A DNA stretch of 64,000 bases from Hetaerina americana. Taxonomy: Eukaryota > Arthropoda > Insecta > Odonata > Calopterygidae. Shown here piece after piece: positions 60,203 through 64,000 of the stretch (positions within the stretch are counted from its first letter, which is position 1; each line of letters opens with the position of its first letter). The notes under the pieces were generated by a model, which saw only the letters and a program-made list of their open reading frames with translations, did not search any database and was not told the origin of the DNA. The translations under genes were made by a program, and so were the position numbers. The stretch spans positions 35,562 to 99,561 of the forward strand of contig JAKTNV010000606.1 of NCBI GenBank assembly GCA_022747635.1, in the 5' to 3' direction.

Positions 60203-60516
60203 ATGGAAACATTTTTGTTTGATTTGTGCCGAGTGAGATTTTCACCTAGAACCCAAAGGGGGGGGTATCGGTACTTTTCATGGAAAAATGAGAAAAAATA
60301 AATTTTCTAAAAATGAAATAAATGCCTTCTATACACCTCAAACATTCACTTTTAAACTGAAAATTTTCGTTTTTTCGCAATATTTTTAGATATTTTGGCT
60401 CTTTAAGTAACATTAACAACCCCGCTGATGCATCTTTTATGCTCATTTCTTGTCTTTCAGGATTTATTCTGGGTTTTATTTTGTTCATTTGATGAAAATG
60501 AACAACAATACACACC
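60203..60516 (+). repeat. c/N1 hybrid monomer
   Basis: The left part is type c (GTGCCGAGTG, GTATCGGTAC, AATTTTCGTTTTTTCGC, AGATATTTTGGCTC). At about 60,400 it becomes N1: TTTAAGTAACATTAACAACC, CGCTGATGC and GTTCATTTGATG. This junction reconnects the 4-monomer array to the N block. Confidence 0.9.
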
Positions 60517-63500
60517 ATGGAAACATTTTTGTTTGATTTGTGTCGAGTGAGATTTTCACCTAGAACCCAAAGGGGGGGGTATTGGCACTTTTCATGGAAA
60601 AATGTGAAAAATTAAATTTTCTAAAATTGAAATAAATGCCTTATATACACCTCAAACATTCACTCTAAATCTGAAAATTGTTGTTTTTCGCAATATTTTT
60701 AGAAATTTGGGCTCTTTTAGTAACATTAACACTTGCGCTGAAGCATCTTTTATGCTCATTTCTTGTCTTTCAGGATTTATTCTGGGTTTTATTTTGTTTA
60801 TTTGATGAAAATAAACAACAATACACACCATGGAAACATTTTTGTTTGATTTGTGTCGAGTGAGATTTTCACCTAGAACCCAAAGGGGGGGGTATTGGCA
60901 CTTTTCGTGGAAAAATGTGAAAAATTAAATTTTCTAAAAATGAAATAAATGGCTTCTATACACCTCAAACATTCACTCTAAATCTGAAAATTGTTTTTTT
61001 TCGCAATATTTTTAGAAATTTGGGCTCTTTTAGTAACATTAACACTTTCGCTGAAGCATCTTTTATGCTCATTTCTTGTCTTTCAGGATTTATTCTGGGA
61101 TTTATTTTGTTCATTTGATGAAAATGAACAACAATACACACCATGGAAACATTTTTGTTTGATTTGTGTCGAGTGAGATTTTCACCTAGAACCCAAAGGG
61201 GGGGGTATTGGCACTTTTCATGGAAAAATGTGAAAAATTAAATTTTCTAAAATGAAATGAATGCCTTCTATGCACCTCAAACATTCACTCTAAAAAAGAA
61301 GATTGTTGTTTTTCGCAATATTTTCAGAAATTTGGGCTCTTTTAGTAACCTTAACACTTGAGCTGAAGCATCTTTTATGCTCATTTCTTATCTTTCAGGA
61401 TTTATTCCGGGTTTTATTTTGTTTATTTGATGAAAATGAGCAACAATACACACCATGGACACATTTTTGTTTGATATGTTCGAGTGAGATTTTCACCTGG
61501 AACCCAAAGGGGGGGTATTGGCACTTTTCATGGAAAAATGAGAAAAAATAAATTTTCTAAAAATGAAATAAATGCCTTCTATACACCTCAAACATTCACT
61601 CTTGAACAGAAGATTGCTGTTTTTCGCAATATTTTTAGAAATTTTGGCTCTTTTAGTAACATTAACACTTTCGCTGAAGCATCTTTTATGCTCATTTCTT
61701 GTCTTTCACTATTTATTCTGGGTTTTATTTTGTTTATTTGATGAAAATGAACAACAATACACATCATGGAAACATTTTGTTTGATATGTATCGAGTGACA
61801 TTTTCACCTAGAACCCAAAGGGGGGGGTATTGCCACTTTTCATTGAAAAATGAGAAAAAATAAATTTTCTAAAAATGAAATAAATGCCTTCTATGCACCT
61901 CAAACATTCACTCTAAAACAGAAGATTGTTTTTTTTCGCAATATTTTTAGAAATTTTGGCTCTTTAAGTAACATTAACAACCCCGCTGATGCATCTTTTA
62001 TGCTCATTTCTTGTCTTTCAGGATTTATTCTGGGTTTTATTTTGTTTATTTGATGAAAATAAACAACAATACACACCATGGAAACATTTTTGGTTGATTT
62101 GTGTCGAGTGAGATTTTCACCTAGAACCCAAAGGGGGGGGTATTGGCACTTTTCATGGAAAAATGTGAAAAATTAAATTTTTTAAAAATGAAATAATTGT
62201 CTTCTGTACACCTCAAACATTCACTCTAAAACTGAAAATTGTTGTTTTTCGCAAAATTTTAGAAATTTGGGCTCTTTTAAAAACATTAACATTTGCGCTG
62301 AAGGATCTTTTATGCTCATTTCCTGTCTTTCAGTATTTATTATGGGTTGTATTTTGTTTATTTGATGAAAATGAACAACAATACAGACCATGAAAACATT
62401 TTTGTTTGATTTGTGTCGAGTGAGATTTTCACCTAGAACCCAAATGGTGGGGTATTGGATCTTTTCATGGAAAAATGTAAAAAAATTAAATTTTCTAAAA
62501 ATGAAATAAATGCCTTCTATACACCTTAAACATTCACTCTAAAACAGAAGATTGTTGTTTTTCGCAATATTTTTAGAAATTTTGGCTCTTTAAGTAAAAT
62601 TAACAACCCCGCTGATGCATCTTTTATGCTCATTTCTTGTCTTTCAGGATTTATTCTGGGTTTTTTTTTGTTTATTTGATGAAAATGAAACCAATACACA
62701 CCATGGAAACATTTTTGTTTGATTTGTGTCGAGTGAGATTTTCACCTAGAATCCAAAGGGTATTGGCAATTTTCATGGAAAAATGTGAAAAAAAAACATT
62801 TTCTAAAAATGAAATAAATGCCTTCTATAAACCTCAAACATTCACTCTGAATCTGAAAATTGTGGTTTTTCGCAATATTTTTAGAATTTTGGGCTCTTTT
62901 ACTAACATTAACACTTGCGCTGAAGCATCTTTTATGCCCATTTCTTGTTATTCAGGATTTATTCTGGGTTTTATTTTGTTTATTTGATGAAAATGAACAA
63001 CAATACACACCATGGAAATATTTTTGTTAGATTTGTGTCGAGTGAGATTTTCACCTAGAACCCAAAGGGGGTATTGGCACTTTTCATGGAAAATTGAGAA
63101 AAAATAAATTTTCTAAAAATGAAATAAATACCTTCTATACACCTCAAGCAATCACTCTAAAACAGAAGATTGTTGTTTTTCGCAATATTTTTAGAAATTA
63201 TGGCTCTTTAAATAACATTAACATTTGCGCTGAAGCATCTTTTATGCTCATTTCTTGTCTTTCAGGATTTATTCTGGGGTTTTTTTTGTTTATTTGATGA
63301 AAATGAAAACGAATACACACCATGGAAACATTTTTGTTTGATATGTGTCGAGTGAGATTTTCACCTACAACCCAAAGGGGGGGGTATTGGCACTTTTCAT
63401 GGAAAAATGTAAATGTAACATTTTCTAAAAATGAAATAAATGCCTTCTATACACCTCAGACATTCACTCTAAAAATGAAAATTGTTGTGTTTCGCAATAT

Positions 63501-64000
63501 TTTTAGAAATTTTGGCTCTTTTTGTAACATTACCACTTCCGCTGAAGCATCTTTTATGCTCATTTCTTGTCTTTCAGTATTTATTCTGGGTTTTATTTTG
63601 TTTATTTGATGAGAATGTGCAACAATACTCACCATGGAAACATATTTTTTTGATTTGTGTCGAGTGAGATTTTCCCCTAGAACCTAAAGGGGGGGGTATT
63701 GGCACTTTTCATGGAAAAATGTAAAAAAATTAAAATTGAAATAAATGCCTTCTATACACCTCAAACATCCACTCTTAAACAGAAGATTGTGGTTTTTCGC
63801 AATATTTTTAGAAATTTGGGCTCTTTTAGAAACATTAACACGTGCGCTGAAGCATCTTTTATGCTCATTTCCTGTGTTTCAGGATATATTCTGGGTTTTA
63901 TTTTGTTTATTTGATGAAAATGAACAACAATACACACCATGGAAACATTTTTGTTTGATTTGTGTCGAGTGAGATTTTCACCTAGAACCCAAAGGGGGGG
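60517..64000 (+). repeat. 13-type monomer block, copy 2, running off the window
   Basis: Types N2 to N13 occur in order at 60,517, 60,830, 61,143, 61,455, 61,766, 62,078, 62,390, 62,703, 63,012, 63,322, 63,634 and 63,939 (the last is cut by the window end). The 1,868-bp internal duplication of copy 1 is absent. Small private differences include AAAATGAATGCC (one A fewer) at about 61,253, CTATTTATTC at about 61,709 in place of CTATTTTTTC, and GAAACCAATAC at about 62,688. The 63,322 unit has CACTCTAAAAATG where 57,711 has CACTCGAAAAATG. Confidence 0.92.

Larger units (their letters stand above)
1..64000 (+). repeat. Tandem satellite array, about 313-bp monomer, about 204 copies
   Basis: The same AT-rich unit recurs head to tail from the first base to the last. 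Taking the ATG of CCATGG as the phase point, I found 204 successive landmarks between 296 and 63,939, a mean spacing of 313.5 bp. About 180 of the 204 keep an intact CCATGG; the others differ by a base (for example 919, 4,014, 9,435, 20,181, 54,911). All units have the same orientation. No unique sequence, transposon or gene interrupts the array, and both window edges fall inside a monomer. Long single-orientation arrays like this are typical of eukaryotic satellite DNA. The specific family and the host are not recognisable from the sequence alone. Neighbouring monomers differ by scattered substitutions, while monomers several units apart are often nearly identical, which is the signature of higher-order repeats. 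Confidence 0.97.

Noticed and set aside
1..64000. CRISPR array
   Set aside because: The repeated unit is 313 bp and contiguous, with no short constant repeats separated by unique spacers, no leader and no cas genes.
1..64000. Bacterial, phage or organelle origin
   Set aside because: There are no ribosome-binding sites, operons, tRNA or rRNA genes or coding density of any kind. Sixty-four kilobases of pure tandem satellite is not expected in such genomes.
1..64000. Ribosomal DNA spacer, or tandem LTR or Helitron fragments
   Set aside because: I saw no rRNA sequence, no reverse transcriptase or helicase remnants, no target-site duplications and no terminal motifs. Repeats continue without any associated element.

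Overview
The whole 64,000-base window is one uninterrupted tandem array of a single AT-rich satellite repeat. I see no gene, RNA gene, transposon, CRISPR array or unique flanking DNA. Using the ATG of a recurrent CCATGG as the phase marker, I located 204 repeat landmarks from 296 to 63,939. They delimit 203 consecutive monomers with a mean length of 313.5 bp (most are 311-315 bp, the extremes 253 and 340 bp), plus a partial monomer at each edge. Every monomer lies in the same orientation. A 300-base stretch counted by hand (52,981-53,280) is about 31% G+C. The array runs off both ends of the window, so its true length is more than 64 kb.

This is eukaryotic heterochromatin-type DNA, such as a centromeric, pericentromeric, subtelomeric or knob satellite. 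The monomer length is close to two nucleosome spacings. I cannot name the organism, and I do not recognise the monomer as a published family.

The interest lies in the layering of higher-order repeats (HORs), which changes along the window. (1) 1-3,063: irregular monomers ending in one with a 59-bp deletion. (2) 3,741-10,620 and 11,065-17,890: two copies of a 22-monomer block (about 7.3 kb apart), with a partial third copy at 25,846-28,681 that carries one extra monomer. (3) 17,980-25,533 and 31,183-34,326: a block present twice, where the second copy lacks three monomers. (4) 28,682-31,182: a 3-monomer HOR of 939 bp. (5) 34,951-38,702: a 6-monomer HOR of 1,876 bp, twice. (6) 38,703-46,154: irregular order with 3-, 4- and 5-monomer echoes. 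(7) 46,155-52,724: a 4-monomer HOR of about 1,252 bp, five times, with a further alternation that makes an 8-monomer superperiod. (8) 52,725-64,000: a 13-type monomer block, present about 1.9 times, separated by a return of the 4-monomer HOR and containing a 1,868-bp internal duplication.

Several monomers are clear left/right hybrids of two types and mark individual unequal exchanges. Most other length variation sits at one point in the monomer, a G-tract of variable length. One zone, about 3,200-7,840, carries an excess of single-base insertions relative to its near-identical copy and is probably poor consensus sequence rather than biology. The short open reading frames on both strands are by-products of the repeat and are not annotated as genes.
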